Below, one piece after another: positions 38,679 through 51,764 of a DNA stretch of 64,000 nt. The position numbers and the translations under genes are program-made. The notes beneath the pieces are model-generated. The model was not told where the DNA came from. It did not search any database and was given only the letters and a program-made list of their open reading frames with translations. The stretch lies in NCBI GenBank assembly GCA_904420555.1, contig CAJFVO010000001.1, forward strand, positions 62,001-126,000. Direction: 5' to 3'. Numbering within the stretch: the stretch's first letter is position 1; the number at the start of each line of letters is the position of its first letter. The stretch comes from Candidatus Heritagella intestinalis. Its GTDB lineage: Bacteria; Bacillota; Clostridia; Oscillospirales; Acutalibacteraceae.

Positions 38679-39362
38679 TCAAAAATCAATTGTGTTTTCT
38701 GGTAATTTTTCGTAAACAATTTGTAGAATCCGCTCTACCGCCTCTTCTAGGTTACAGTCGCTGGTATCCACCAGAATAGCGTCCTCTGCCGGAACAAGAG
38801 GCGCGATGGCCCGGTGGGAATCCTGATAATCCCGCTGTTGAATCTCTTCCAAAACCTTCTCATAAGGCTGCGGCTGGCCCTTTTGCTCCAATTCCAAGCA
38901 GCGGCGGCGTGCCCGTTCCTGGGCGGAGGCCGTGAGGAAAATCTTCACCTGGGCATGGGGCAGCACCACTGTACCAATATCCCGGCCATCCATGAGGACA
39001 TTGTTCTTTTCTGCCAGGGAAAGCTGCAAATCAAAGAGAAAGCGCCGCACCTCCGGAATAGCCGATACAGCAGAAGCGGCCATAGAGACCTGAGGGGTAC
39101 GGATTTCCCCGGAAACGTCTTCCCCGCACAGGAATACATGCTGCTCCCCGGAAAGGAAACGCAGCTCAATAACCGCCCCCGGCAGGTTTTCCACGATTTT
39201 CTCCTTCTCCTCCAGAGAGATCCCCTGCCGGAGCATATACAGGCCCACTGTCCGATACAATGCGCCGGTATCTACATAAATAAATCCCAACTTTTTGGCT
39301 GCGGCTCTGGCAGCGCTGCTTTTCCCGGCGCCGGCCGGGCCGTCAATGGCAATGGCAAACAT
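38679..39362 (-). CDS. cmk: Cytidylate kinase
   Basis: 227 aa. Phosphorylates CMP and dCMP. P-loop IDGPAGAGKSS at the N-terminus, VDTGALYRTVG, and DGRDIGTVVLPHA; the NMP-binding insertion typical of bacterial CMP kinases is present. The cmk-plsC-ispH-S1 order is a known Clostridial arrangement. The ribosome binding site is AAAGGCGG. 45 nt separate it from the flavoprotein gene upstream. Confidence 0.95.
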   Translation of the reverse strand: MFAIAIDGPAGAGKSSAARAAAKKLGFIYVDTGALYRTVGLYMLRQGISLEEKEKIVENLPGAVIELRFLSGEQHVFLCGEDVSGEIRTPQVSMAASAVSAIPEVRRFLFDLQLSLAEKNNVLMDGRDIGTVVLPHAQVKIFLTASAQERARRRCLELEQKGQPQPYEKVLEEIQQRDYQDSHRAIAPLVPAEDAILVDTSDCNLEEAVERILQIVYEKLPENTIDF

Positions 39363-39407
39363 ATCGTTTCCGCCTTTCTGTTTATTTTTTCATATGAGAA
39401 TAGGTTT

Positions 39408-40655
39408 TTACCAGTTCTGTGCTGCAAGACGCCCTGTGGAAAAGGCGATCTGTAAATTGTATCCCCCGGTATAGGCGTCCACATCCAAAATCTCACCGGC
39501 AAAATACAACCCCGGGACTTTCTTGGATTCCATAGTCTTGGGATTCACCTCTTTGACAGAGACCCCGCCAGAGGTGATAATCGCCTCCTCAATGGGCCGG
39601 AATCCTTCCACGGTAAACCGGAAATCCTGAAGCAGCTCCACCAGGGCCTGGCGCTGGGGCCGGGTAATCTGGTTGCACTTTTCTTCTGGGGGAATACCAG
39701 AACGGCGCACCACCACAGGAATCATCTTTCTGGGGAGAAGAGCGCCTAAGGAATTGGAAAAATCCCGGTTCCGGTTTTCCTGTAAATCCCGGCACACCCG
39801 AGCATCCAGAGCTTCCGGGCGCAGGGCAGGCTTGACGTTAATGGAAATCTGATACCGTCCCGGCGTCATATCCCGCATATGGGCGCTGGCGCTGAGAACC
39901 ACCGGCCCAGACAGGCCGAAATGGGTAAAGAGCAGTTCCCCAAAATCATCATAGATCATCCGCTTTTTCCGGTTGTCAAAAATCCGGACCCCGCAGTTTC
40001 GGAGGGAAAGCCCCTGCATTTCCTGACATTCTGCCTGCTCCCGGGCGCGTACCGCTACCAGGGAAGGACGCAAGGGGACGATGGTATGTCCGGCCTGCCG
40101 GGCCAGGCGCGCCCCGTCTCCATTAGAGCCGGTTCCGGGATAAGAAGCGCCGCCGCAGGCCAGAAGGACCTTAGGCGCCCAAAGCGTCTCCCCGTTTTCC
40201 AACTGCACCCCTGCTGCCGCTCCGTTTTCCAGAAGAAGCTGAGATACTGGTGCGCCGGTGTGGAGAAAGACGCCGCTCTGTTTCACAAAGGAGGTCATGG
40301 CATCTACAATATCCACCGCCTTATCGGATTGTGGAAACACCCGCTGTCCCCGCTCCACTTTCAGGGGAACGCCGCGCTCTTCAAAAAAACGAATGGTATC
40401 CGCTGGGGAAAAGCAGGACAAGGCACTGTATAAGAATCGCCCGTTGGTAGGGGTGGAATCTATAACATCCTGCGGCTGACAGTCGTTGGTTACATTGCAT
40501 CTGCCCTTGCCGGTAATCATCAGCTTGCGTCCGGGCCGGTCCTTTTTTTCTACCAAGAGTACCCGCAGACCCTTTTGCGCAGCAGTACCCGCCGCCATCA
40601 TCCCGGCGGGGCCAGCGCCCACCACAATCACATCCAAGTTTTCCAGTTTTTTCAC
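39408..40655 (-). CDS. HI0933/YhiN-like NAD(P)/FAD-dependent oxidoreductase
   Basis: 415 aa. N-terminal Rossmann motif VVGAGPAGMMAAGTAAQKG, then GRKLMITGKGRCNVTN, the family signature, and the C-terminal FAD segment GLYFAGEILDVDAYTGGYN. The family is of unknown substrate (some are named aminoacetone oxidase-like). The ATG overlaps the stop of the RpiR regulator gene by 4 nt (ATGA), so the two are translationally coupled. Confidence 0.92.
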   Translation of the reverse strand: MKKLENLDVIVVGAGPAGMMAAGTAAQKGLRVLLVEKKDRPGRKLMITGKGRCNVTNDCQPQDVIDSTPTNGRFLYSALSCFSPADTIRFFEERGVPLKVERGQRVFPQSDKAVDIVDAMTSFVKQSGVFLHTGAPVSQLLLENGAAAGVQLENGETLWAPKVLLACGGASYPGTGSNGDGARLARQAGHTIVPLRPSLVAVRAREQAECQEMQGLSLRNCGVRIFDNRKKRMIYDDFGELLFTHFGLSGPVVLSASAHMRDMTPGRYQISINVKPALRPEALDARVCRDLQENRNRDFSNSLGALLPRKMIPVVVRRSGIPPEEKCNQITRPQRQALVELLQDFRFTVEGFRPIEEAIITSGGVSVKEVNPKTMESKKVPGLYFAGEILDVDAYTGGYNLQIAFSTGRLAAQNW

Positions 40656-41524
40656 GTTTCTTTGTCATCCACCTTTTCATATACGCCATATTGGTCCCAA
40701 ATTTCTTCCAGCCGCAGCAGGTTCTGGCTCACTTCCGCCTTTTTCTTAATGGCAATGGTGACGATAAAGGCGTTGATCAGGCTCAAGGGCGCCACCAGAG
40801 AGTCCACAAAAGAGGCCATATCGCTCTGGGCCAGCAAGAGATAAGTAGCCGGTTCTGCCAAAGGCGAAAGCGGGCTGTCGGTAATGGCGATGACCTTCGC
40901 CTTCCGGTCCGAGGCAAAATGAAGGGCCTTTACCACCTTGCGGGAATAACGGGGGAAGCTGATGGCGATAACCGCGTCCTCTTCCCCTACGTTGACCATT
41001 TGCTCGAAAATCTCCGCCTCACTGGTGCAGTTGACCATCTGGACATTTTCAAAAATCAAATTGAAATAATACGCCATAAAAGTAGCCAGGGCCTGAGAAC
41101 TGCGCGCCCCAAGGATATAGACCTTGCGTACATGGAGCATAGAGTCCGCCGCCTGGTAAAAGGCCTCATGGGAGGTCTCCTCCATGGTGCGCCGGATAAT
41201 GTCGATATCCTGGTTGAGAACCGCGCTGAGAAGCTGGGAGGTCTGATAGTTCTGAGAAGTAATCTCCAAGCGCTGCACACTGGTCAGCCGGCTGCGAATC
41301 ATCTCTTTCATAGCCCTTTGCAGCTCCGGGTATCCGGAATAGCCGATCTCCGTGGCAAAACGCACCACAGTGGATTCGCTCACCCCTACGGTAGCTCCCA
41401 GCTTGGAAGCTGTCATAAAAGCAACCTTGTCATAGTGTTCTTCAATATATTTGGCGATCCGCCTTTGCCCCTTGGAAAAATCAGGCATCTTTTCATGAAT
41501 GCGAGCAATAAGCTGGATATTCAT
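40652..41524 (-). CDS. MurR/RpiR family transcriptional regulator
   Basis: 290 aa. N-terminal HTH_6 domain (KGQRRIAKYIEEHYDK ... VSESTVVRFATEIGYSGY) and a C-terminal SIS phosphosugar-binding domain (VYILGARSSQALATF; VIAISFPRYSRKVV). Such proteins sense sugar phosphates. The ATG at 41524 lies 9 nt after a GGGG stretch; upstream in-frame ATGs at 41533 and 41560 are less well placed. No sugar genes adjoin directly; galK is 3.5 kb away. It leads the operon with the flavoprotein and cmk. Confidence 0.9.
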   Translation of the reverse strand: MNIQLIARIHEKMPDFSKGQRRIAKYIEEHYDKVAFMTASKLGATVGVSESTVVRFATEIGYSGYPELQRAMKEMIRSRLTSVQRLEITSQNYQTSQLLSAVLNQDIDIIRRTMEETSHEAFYQAADSMLHVRKVYILGARSSQALATFMAYYFNLIFENVQMVNCTSEAEIFEQMVNVGEEDAVIAISFPRYSRKVVKALHFASDRKAKVIAITDSPLSPLAEPATYLLLAQSDMASFVDSLVAPLSLINAFIVTIAIKKKAEVSQNLLRLEEIWDQYGVYEKVDDKET

Positions 41525-41602
41525 GCGATTCATCCCCTTTGTCCCTTTTGTCTTATCCATCGGCAAATCAGCAAAATGACTGTTTGCAAGCATGCTAATT
41601 CA

Positions 41603-41631
41603 ATAGTAGCCCTTTATCCGGAAAAAATCAA
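41603..41631 (-). promoter_or_regulatory. Promoter of the RpiR regulator operon
   Basis: Minus strand TTGATT (41631-41626), 17-bp spacer, TACTAT (41608-41603). Confidence 0.65.
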
Positions 41632-41715
41632 GTGCTGAAAAGGGATTTCTCGAGAAATTTGCAGGAAGCTAAGGAAAAAGATTCATTTTTGAAAACATTC
41701 CCATCCAGTCGATAC

Positions 41716-41754
41716 GCAAAAAAGCAGAGCTCTCAGAAAGAAAGCTCTGCTTTT
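41716..41754 (-). terminator. Terminator after the small membrane protein gene
   Basis: AGCAGAGCT (41723-41731) pairs with AGCTCTGCT (41743-41751); on the minus strand it is followed by TTTTTT. Confidence 0.88.
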
Positions 41755-41764
41755 ACCTCTATGT

Positions 41765-42308
41765 TTACCGCTTCCGGGAAATCAGCCGGGAAATGTGGTG
41801 GTGCAGCCGCTGCCAATAGATCAATACCAGCCCGGAAAGAGCTAAGTCGTAAATCACAAAAACTGCATTGGCAGCCAGCCAGAACAACGGGATGAAAATT
41901 CCCAGCCCCCAAAAGCTGGCGGCGGGGACTCCCAAGAACCAGATCGCAGCCAAAACATCCGCCGCCATAGCAGCGTTGAAAACCAAAAGCTTTATTACCC
42001 AGGAAATGGCTTTTGACGGGAAACGATTCTCAATGGCGGCTTTAAGAGTGGGGTAATAGCCAAAGAACAGCAGGTACATCAGGAAGGCCTCTTTATCCGA
42101 AAGCAAAAAGAAAGCCAAAACCGAAGAAATCCCAAACACTGCCCAGCTCCACTTGGCGCCGATTTCCATCACAACAGCCATCAGCAGCACGCCAGCCAGA
42201 GCGGGCAAAGCAATGGTGGCCGTCGGCACCAGGTTTGTGAGAAACAGGAGCACAATTTCCAAAGCGGCGGCAACGCCGCAAAAAGCCACTCGTATGGTTC
42301 TGTTCACA
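41765..42308 (-). CDS. Small polytopic membrane protein, unknown function
   Basis: 180 aa with five or six hydrophobic segments (about residues 10-28, 32-52, 58-75, 80-95, 108-130, 135-165) and a short basic end. The arrangement superficially resembles ECF transporter S-components, but I see no motif that proves it. GTG start at 42308, placed 7 nt after GGAGG. It is 16 nt downstream of the Cys-tailed DnaJ gene and is followed by a strong terminator, so it closes that operon. Confidence 0.7.
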
Positions 42309-42324
42309 GCACAACGCCTCCCCG

Positions 42325-42966
42325 TCAGCAGCAGGAGATCAGGTCTCCGCCCATGCATTCACAGCAGCAGTCGGCGCACATCAGGGAAGAACACACATCG
42401 CAGGCGTTGCATCCGCCGCCGGAGCCCTGCATATTGGGGTTGTATCCTCCATAGCGGCCGCTGCGCTGGTTGTTCATTTGGTTCATGGCTGCCCGATACT
42501 CGGGATTCATGGGATCCATCTGGCAGGCTCTGGAGAAGTGGTTGGCGGCTTCTTCCACCCATCCACGGCGATACAGAACCGTCCCCTTGAGGAAATACCA
42601 TTCCGCGTTCCGGCCATCCATGGGAACCCCGTTGAGGATTTGCTCTGCATCGGCAATCCGGCCGTTCATAATCAGATTGCGCACATCGCTAAAGCCGGAG
42701 CTCCGGTAGGGGTTATTATAATTCTGATACCCGCCCGGCTGCTGATAGGAACCTTGCTGGCGCTGGCCTGTCCCGTTTCTGCGCTGAGAAACAATGGTAT
42801 CATAGGCCTCGTTGATCTCCTTCATTTTTTCCGTGGCAAACTCCGCCAAAGGCGTGTTGGCATAGTTATCGGGATGATATTTCTTCGCCAGCTCGCGATA
42901 AGCGCTCTTAATTTCTTCATCAGTAGCCGATGGGGAAACTCCTAAAACCTTATATGGATCGGACAT
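42325..42966 (-). CDS. DnaJ-domain protein with a 10-cysteine C-terminal tail
   Basis: 213 aa. Residues 1-70 form a J domain ([17 protein letters not shown], with HPD in KKYHPDNYA), so it should stimulate an Hsp70. A Gln/Gly-rich linker (about 70-100) and a TPR-like helical segment (about 100-165) follow. The last 31 residues hold ten cysteines ([20 protein letters not shown]). This is not the canonical DnaJ zinc finger and not a CbpA end. It overlaps the DUF5685 gene by 17 nt. A metal-binding or palmitoylation-like anchor role is possible but unproven. Confidence 0.85.
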   Translation of the reverse strand: MSDPYKVLGVSPSATDEEIKSAYRELAKKYHPDNYANTPLAEFATEKMKEINEAYDTIVSQRRNGTGQRQQGSYQQPGGYQNYNNPYRSSGFSDVRNLIMNGRIADAEQILNGVPMDGRNAEWYFLKGTVLYRRGWVEEAANHFSRACQMDPMNPEYRAAMNQMNNQRSGRYGGYNPNMQGSGGGCNACDVCSSLMCADCCCECMGGDLISCC

Positions 42967-43876
42967 GCTTCTTCTCCTTTGCGTGCAAAAATAAGATTTC
43001 TCGCTGCATCTCCGGCAGGCCCTTATAAATCACATTTTCAATAATGGGGCCAAACCTCTTCCATTCTAAAAGAGTAAGCGGTGCGATAATACGGGATACC
43101 GTCATATTCAAAACGCCATTGCAGGCCTCTTCCGCCTGCCGCCGCTGCTCCCCTTCCAAAGAAGGGATGCCGTCCAGGCCCAAAGCTCCAATAAAGGGGT
43201 TGAATTCCCCTGAAGCCAGGTCCTTACGCAGATCATCCGCAGCGTCCATAAGATACACCCACCGGCCCAAAAAATAGCCGAACTGCTCTAGAATCACGGC
43301 CAGCTTTTCATCCTCGCCCGCCCATTGCCGGAGCACACCGGCCAGCAGCGTTGCCGTAGGGTGAGCGCAAGCGTCCAGAGAGGCAGGGGATTCCTTTTCA
43401 GCCTGGGTCTGGGCCTGCAGGTATTCTTCCACCTGAGCCGCCAATTTAGGAAAAGCACGGGCAGCCTTTTTTGCGGAAAAATGCCCCAGCATCCGCAGGA
43501 ACCCAGCCCGCAGCTTTTCCACAGGTTTGCCGTCTGCCAGGTCATCCCGGAGCTTGGCGTCGGTTAAAAGAATCGACACCGCGCCGGCATAGCGGAATAC
43601 CTCTTCCCCGCCGGAACAGAAAAAACAGGTTTTCGTGGGATTCACCACACACCGTCCTGACGAAAAAGAAGGGCAGTCGTCCGACAGCCCAAGAAGAACC
43701 ATCACCAAAAAGGTGCAGTCATAGCTGAGGGTCAACCGGGAAATTCTCCCGTAAGCGAGCCCCATTCTTTTGCAGAGAGTACAGTATAAACCCCGGTACT
43801 GTTCATATTCGCGAACCAGGAGTTCTGCTTTCCAGGGACGTATATAACCAAACACCTGATTCACCTCAATCGACAT
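42950..43876 (-). CDS. DUF5685 family protein
   Basis: 308 aa, soluble and helix-rich. An N-terminal Cys pair (YCTLCKRMG, about residue 33) and a second cluster ([11 protein letters not shown] ... KTCFFCSGG, about residues 67-90) could bind metal. The helical body with [18 protein letters not shown] recalls prenyl-synthase-like Asp-rich helices, but only loosely. I recognise the family as DUF5685, usually adjacent to a J-domain gene, which is the case here. Function unknown. Confidence 0.78.
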   Translation of the reverse strand: MSIEVNQVFGYIRPWKAELLVREYEQYRGLYCTLCKRMGLAYGRISRLTLSYDCTFLVMVLLGLSDDCPSFSSGRCVVNPTKTCFFCSGGEEVFRYAGAVSILLTDAKLRDDLADGKPVEKLRAGFLRMLGHFSAKKAARAFPKLAAQVEEYLQAQTQAEKESPASLDACAHPTATLLAGVLRQWAGEDEKLAVILEQFGYFLGRWVYLMDAADDLRKDLASGEFNPFIGALGLDGIPSLEGEQRRQAEEACNGVLNMTVSRIIAPLTLLEWKRFGPIIENVIYKGLPEMQREILFLHAKEKKHVRSI

Positions 43877-43991
43877 TCTGCCCGGTCCCTACTATACTCG
43901 GGTGAGATTATTCTACTATAGCTTTACGGGAAAGTACGTGAATAGTTTGTAAATTTTTATTCTCAAAGTATTTCTGAAAAGAAATTCCTGC

Positions 43992-44022
43992 AAAAAAAGC
44001 TGCCCCGGCCAGGCGGGGCAGC
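43992..44022 (-). terminator. Terminator of the glycosyltransferase gene
   Basis: GCTGCCCC (43999-44006) pairs with GGGGCAGC (44015-44022); on the minus strand a run of seven T follows. It starts 5 nt beyond the stop codon. Confidence 0.93.
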
Positions 44023-44027
44023 GAAAT

Positions 44028-44972
44028 TCAGGAAGGAAAATAAGGCCGCAGGGGGAATTTCCAGCTTCGGATTTTCTTTTTCAGGGTGCTTTGGGTGTAT
44101 TTCCCCGCTTGCAGTAACCGGTCAAATCCTCGGGCCTTCATTTCTTTGCGGACCGTAGCCAGAGGGACTTTTTCCCGGAGCAGGGTATCGATGCATTCCA
44201 TGATAGTCTGGGGGATTTTCTGATCGGTCATCCATTCTGCCACAACAGGCAGGTTGTATTCACACCAGAGGATATCCCGTACCCGGAGCATGGCCTCTAC
44301 CCTCTGGAACACTTGGTGGCCATGGAGCTCCTCGCACCGCCATTCCAGCTGGGACTCCCGTTGGAGCAATACCGGGGAGGGTGCAGTCTCTTCTGCACGG
44401 AGCAAACACCGGTATAAAAACTCTTCCCCATAGCCATAGCGGCAATCCTCCTGGAACCACAGGTGGTTTTCTAACAAAAATTGCCGGCGCAACAAGATTG
44501 CTGCCAGGTCGATTTGGAGCTTTCCCTCCAAGCAGGCCTGAAGATATTCCGCCCCGCTCTTCTTTTTGACCACCCGGCTCATAGACTGCCGTTCCGCCAA
44601 ACGGGACTCCTCCTCCGTTTGGCTGCCGAAAACCATGTCCGCTTCCGTCAGCTCCGCGGTGGAAAACAGCCCGGGCAGGATATCCTTGTATAGATGGCTG
44701 GCCAGTAGGAAAGCTACATATTTTCCCTGGGCCCGGTGAAGCCCGGAGTTCAGCGCCGCTGCCGGTCCGCCGGGGCCATTTTGCACCACAAAGCCCGGAA
44801 GCCCATATTGGCGCAGCAGCATCAGGGATTTGGCCAAAGTGGAATCATCGGAGCCCATATCCACAATGACGATTTCAAAGGAGAAGGCGGACGTCTGCCC
44901 CTGTAGGTGCTCCAGAATCCCCTTCATCTCTTTTTCGAGATTCCTGACGGGAAAAATAATCGAAACGTCCAC
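44028..44972 (-). CDS. Family 2 glycosyltransferase
   Basis: 314 aa. GT-A fold start VDVSIIFPVRNLEKEM, nucleotide-sugar motif IVIVDMGSDDST, and NSGLHRAQGKYVAFLLAS where the DXD-like metal site would be (no clear DXD, so activity is uncertain). C-terminal half is charged and helical. GTG start at 44972 is favoured by GGAG about 9 nt upstream; the longer frame to 45017 lacks a ribosome binding site. It is a lone gene with its own terminator. Acceptor unknown. Confidence 0.82.
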   Translation of the reverse strand: MDVSIIFPVRNLEKEMKGILEHLQGQTSAFSFEIVIVDMGSDDSTLAKSLMLLRQYGLPGFVVQNGPGGPAAALNSGLHRAQGKYVAFLLASHLYKDILPGLFSTAELTEADMVFGSQTEEESRLAERQSMSRVVKKKSGAEYLQACLEGKLQIDLAAILLRRQFLLENHLWFQEDCRYGYGEEFLYRCLLRAEETAPSPVLLQRESQLEWRCEELHGHQVFQRVEAMLRVRDILWCEYNLPVVAEWMTDQKIPQTIMECIDTLLREKVPLATVRKEMKARGFDRLLQAGKYTQSTLKKKIRSWKFPLRPYFPS

Positions 44973-45056
44973 TTTTTTCTGCTCCTTTTCTGGGAAGATA
45001 CCCTTAGTATAGCACAAACCGTAGAGAACAGCTATCCAATCTTGCCGAAATTCACC

Positions 45057-46304
45057 TTACATTTTTGTTAGTTTTACTCGTACACCACCGGCGCTGCGCA
45101 CAGAAAGCACGTGACAGGCGCCTTCTCCAAAAACAGCCTCTATCTGTGCCCGGTAAGTTTCCAGCATTTCCCGGGGAACAAAAGCCTGAATAGTACCGGC
45201 AAACCCACCCCCATGCACCCGCCAGGCGCCCTTCCCCGCCAAGATGCTTTCGGAAAGGGCCAGGGCCAGAGTGAGACCCTGATGGGCCGGGTCAGAGCAG
45301 GAGTAGAGGTTTTGGAGACACAGGGCGGAAGAACGCCCGGAAGCCACCACCCGGGATAAAAATCCGGGAAAGTCCCTCTCTTTCAGGCAGGCGGCTTCCT
45401 CTTGGGCCAGGGCGTTGTCCCGGAAGAAATGCAAAGCCCGGAGAACTGCCCGGTCTCCCAGCTTCTGCCGCAGTTCTCCCATTCGGGCATGAAAATCTTC
45501 TTTCCGCACGTCCCGCAGCACCGAAGCTCCCAACTCCCGGGCCACGGCCTTCATCTCGGCGGGAATCGCCGCATATTCCCCTGTGAGGTCCGCATGGTTC
45601 CCGCCGGTATCCACAATACATAGGGCATACCCCGCCTTTTCCAGAGGGAACTCCACCTTTTCCAGAACAGGCTTTTGGGGGTCCCGGAAATCCATAGCAG
45701 TGAAGCCCCCAACGCTGCAGGCCATCTGATCCATCAGGCCCGAGGGTTTCCCGAAATATACGTTTTCCGCGTACTGGGCAATCTGCGCCGCCGTCACCGG
45801 GTCGATACCGCCGTCATTAAATAAGTGGCTAATGATGGTAACCAGGGCAATCTCAAAAGCAGCAGAACTGGAAAGTCCGGAGCCCTTCAACACCTGGGTG
45901 GCGGTATACGCTTGGAATCCTCCCACGTGGTATCCCAGCTCCCGGCAGCGGGCGCACACGCCCCGGAGAAGGGCGGCAGAGGTGCCTTCCTCCTCTTTCT
46001 GTGGAGCAAGATCTGAAAGGATAATCTCGTCTGTGCCGGGGTATTCCTCCGAATGCAGCCGGACAACCGACTCCGTAATAGGAGCCGCAGCAGCCACGAT
46101 GTCCAGGTTGACGGCGGCTGCCAGCACATTGCCGTGATTGTGGTCGGTGTGGTTGCCGCCGACTTCCGTGCGTCCCGGGGCACTGAAGAAGGAGACCTCT
46201 CCCTTGCCAAAATGAGCTTCATAGCCGGCGGCAATACGGCGGTAGCGTTCCCGCTGTGCCTCCCGGCCAGTCTGATACAGTTCTTCAAATGGAATCGCAG
46301 ACAA
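45057..46304 (-). CDS. galK: Galactokinase family GHMP kinase
   Basis: 415 aa. Motif 1 is GRTEVGGNHTDHNHG, an unusual form of the galactokinase GRxNLIGEHTDYNxG signature with Asn for Glu and His for Tyr. The GHMP ATP-binding loop KGSGLSSSAAFE is near residue 140, and HGGGFAGTIQAFVP forms the C-terminal GHMP motif. It probably phosphorylates galactose. No galT or galE is adjacent, and the altered motif leaves room for a different sugar. Confidence 0.85.
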   Translation of the reverse strand: MSAIPFEELYQTGREAQRERYRRIAAGYEAHFGKGEVSFFSAPGRTEVGGNHTDHNHGNVLAAAVNLDIVAAAAPITESVVRLHSEEYPGTDEIILSDLAPQKEEEGTSAALLRGVCARCRELGYHVGGFQAYTATQVLKGSGLSSSAAFEIALVTIISHLFNDGGIDPVTAAQIAQYAENVYFGKPSGLMDQMACSVGGFTAMDFRDPQKPVLEKVEFPLEKAGYALCIVDTGGNHADLTGEYAAIPAEMKAVARELGASVLRDVRKEDFHARMGELRQKLGDRAVLRALHFFRDNALAQEEAACLKERDFPGFLSRVVASGRSSALCLQNLYSCSDPAHQGLTLALALSESILAGKGAWRVHGGGFAGTIQAFVPREMLETYRAQIEAVFGEGACHVLSVRSAGGVRVKLTKM

Positions 46305-46358
46305 TACAAACCTCTCCCTTACGATTTTCTGTTATGTATGATTTTTCCCCAAAGAACC

Positions 46359-50290
<3,932 letters not shown>

Positions 50291-50299
50291 TCATATACA

Positions 50300-50349
50300 T
50301 AAAAAGAGCCCTGCCCGAAATGCGGGAATCGTCCTTCCGGGAGGGCCCT
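50300..50349 (-). terminator. Terminator after mreB
   Basis: Minus strand stem AGGGCCCTCCCG with CGGGCAGGGCTCT (one bulge, one mismatch) followed by TTTTT. It separates mreB from ligA. Confidence 0.75.
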
Positions 50350-50361
50350 TGCTGGAGAGAA

Positions 50362-51387
50362 TCAATAGGCAGCGCTCAGGGGATTCAGCACCCCATACTC
50401 CTTGTTTTCCATATCGTCGATATAGCGGATGGCCTTGCCTGCGCCGTTGGCCACGCAGTTTTCCGGCTCTTCCGCCACATGGACGGCGATTTTGGTTTTC
50501 TTCTCCATAAGGGTTCCAAACCCTGCCAGATGAGCGGAGCCGCCGGTGAGGATGATGCCGTCCTCGTATACGTCTCCCATGAGCTCCGGGGGCGTGCTTT
50601 CCAGGGTTTCCTGCACCCGGCGGACAATTTGCATGGCCGGCTCCAAAATAGCCTCCATGACCTCTTCGGAGGTGATGTCCGTCCACTGGGGCAGGCCTGT
50701 CAGGGCGTTGCGGCCCTTGACACGAAAAGTGCGCACCGCTGTTTGCGGGTACACGCAGCCAATGGCGATTTTGGCCTCCTCGGCCATGTGCTCCCCGATA
50801 ATCAGCCCGTATTTCCGGCGGATAAACTTGATAATCCTATCGTCAAAGGTATCTCCTGCTACCTGCATAGAGGCCGAAATAGCCACGCCGCTCAGGGAAA
50901 TCACCGCCATATCCGTGGTGCCGCCGCCTACGTCCACCACAAAGGTGCCGTGGGGCTGGGAGATGTCCACTCCGGCGCCCATGGCCGCAGCCACCGGCTC
51001 CTCAATAAGGCAGATACGCCGCACGCCGGTGGAGCTGATGGCGTCCACCACGGCCCGTTTTTCCACCTCGGTGATAGCGCAGGGAACGCTGACCACTACC
51101 CGGGGCATGAATACCCGGCTGCCGCTGACCTTTTTCAGGTAATAGCGGATGAGCTCCTGGGCCAGCCCAAAGTCGGAGATAACGCCGTTATTCAGAGGAC
51201 GCACTACGGCTGTACGAGGGGAAGTGCGGCCGATCATTTTATAAGCGTCTGTTCCCACAGCTACAATGCTGTCGGTGACGGTATCCACAGCGATGACAGA
51301 GGGCTCGTTTAATACAATGCCCTTTTTGTCCAGATATATTTTGACGGAGGAAGTCCCCAGATCAATTGCAATGTCGGTTCCTGACAT
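50362..51387 (-). CDS. mreB: MreB/Mbl family rod-shape actin homologue
   Basis: 341 aa. Actin-fold signatures: phosphate 1 AIDLGTSSVKIYLDKKG, connect and phosphate 2 FVVDVGGGTTDMAVIS, adenosine motif GIILTGGSAHLAG. It polymerises under the membrane and guides lateral wall synthesis. mreC and mreD are not adjacent, so it may be a secondary paralogue (Mbl or MreBH type) rather than the mreBCD member. It is divergent from murT-gatD, another wall-related operon. Confidence 0.9.
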   Translation of the reverse strand: MSGTDIAIDLGTSSVKIYLDKKGIVLNEPSVIAVDTVTDSIVAVGTDAYKMIGRTSPRTAVVRPLNNGVISDFGLAQELIRYYLKKVSGSRVFMPRVVVSVPCAITEVEKRAVVDAISSTGVRRICLIEEPVAAAMGAGVDISQPHGTFVVDVGGGTTDMAVISLSGVAISASMQVAGDTFDDRIIKFIRRKYGLIIGEHMAEEAKIAIGCVYPQTAVRTFRVKGRNALTGLPQWTDITSEEVMEAILEPAMQIVRRVQETLESTPPELMGDVYEDGIILTGGSAHLAGFGTLMEKKTKIAVHVAEEPENCVANGAGKAIRYIDDMENKEYGVLNPLSAAY

Positions 51388-51764
51388 AATTTTCCTTCAC
51401 CTTTCCTTTTTTGCCAAACCGCATCCAAAGCGGCTGCTATTTTATTTCATCCAAATGGTATGTTTTGGAGGATTCGTTTGATTGTGAAACCCCATCAGGG
51501 GAGGCCCGCTCCACAGGCACATTCACAAAGCCTATTATAGCACCGGAATCGCCAAATAAAAAGTCACATTCTGTGAACATTCTGCGGCTTTCCCGCCGCT
51601 TTTGGTTGCAAGCCGGGGCGGAACTTGTTATAATATTTTGAGAATTCCCACACCCTGCCCTTTGCGCTGGGTGCAGCGGGGACTCCGGGTATGGCCGGAG
51701 CTCTCCAGGAGATACTGACAGAAAGGCCGCCTGAAAGACGGTTTAGGAACGGAGCGATACAGTT
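51388..51764. other. Divergent regulatory region between mreB and murT
   Basis: 377 bp without a gene. It holds the murT promoter at 51606-51634 and, for mreB on the minus strand, a perfect TATAAT at 51539-51534 with a weak TTTTTA -35 (51562-51557). The stretch 51640-51740 has short GC-rich inverted segments such as CCGGGTATGGCCGG, but no recognisable riboswitch. Confidence 0.55.
51606..51634 (+). promoter_or_regulatory. Promoter of murT-gatD
   Basis: TTGCAA (51606-51611), 17-bp spacer, TGT-TATAAT with the -10 at 51629-51634. About 130 nt of leader follow before the murT start. Confidence 0.8.
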
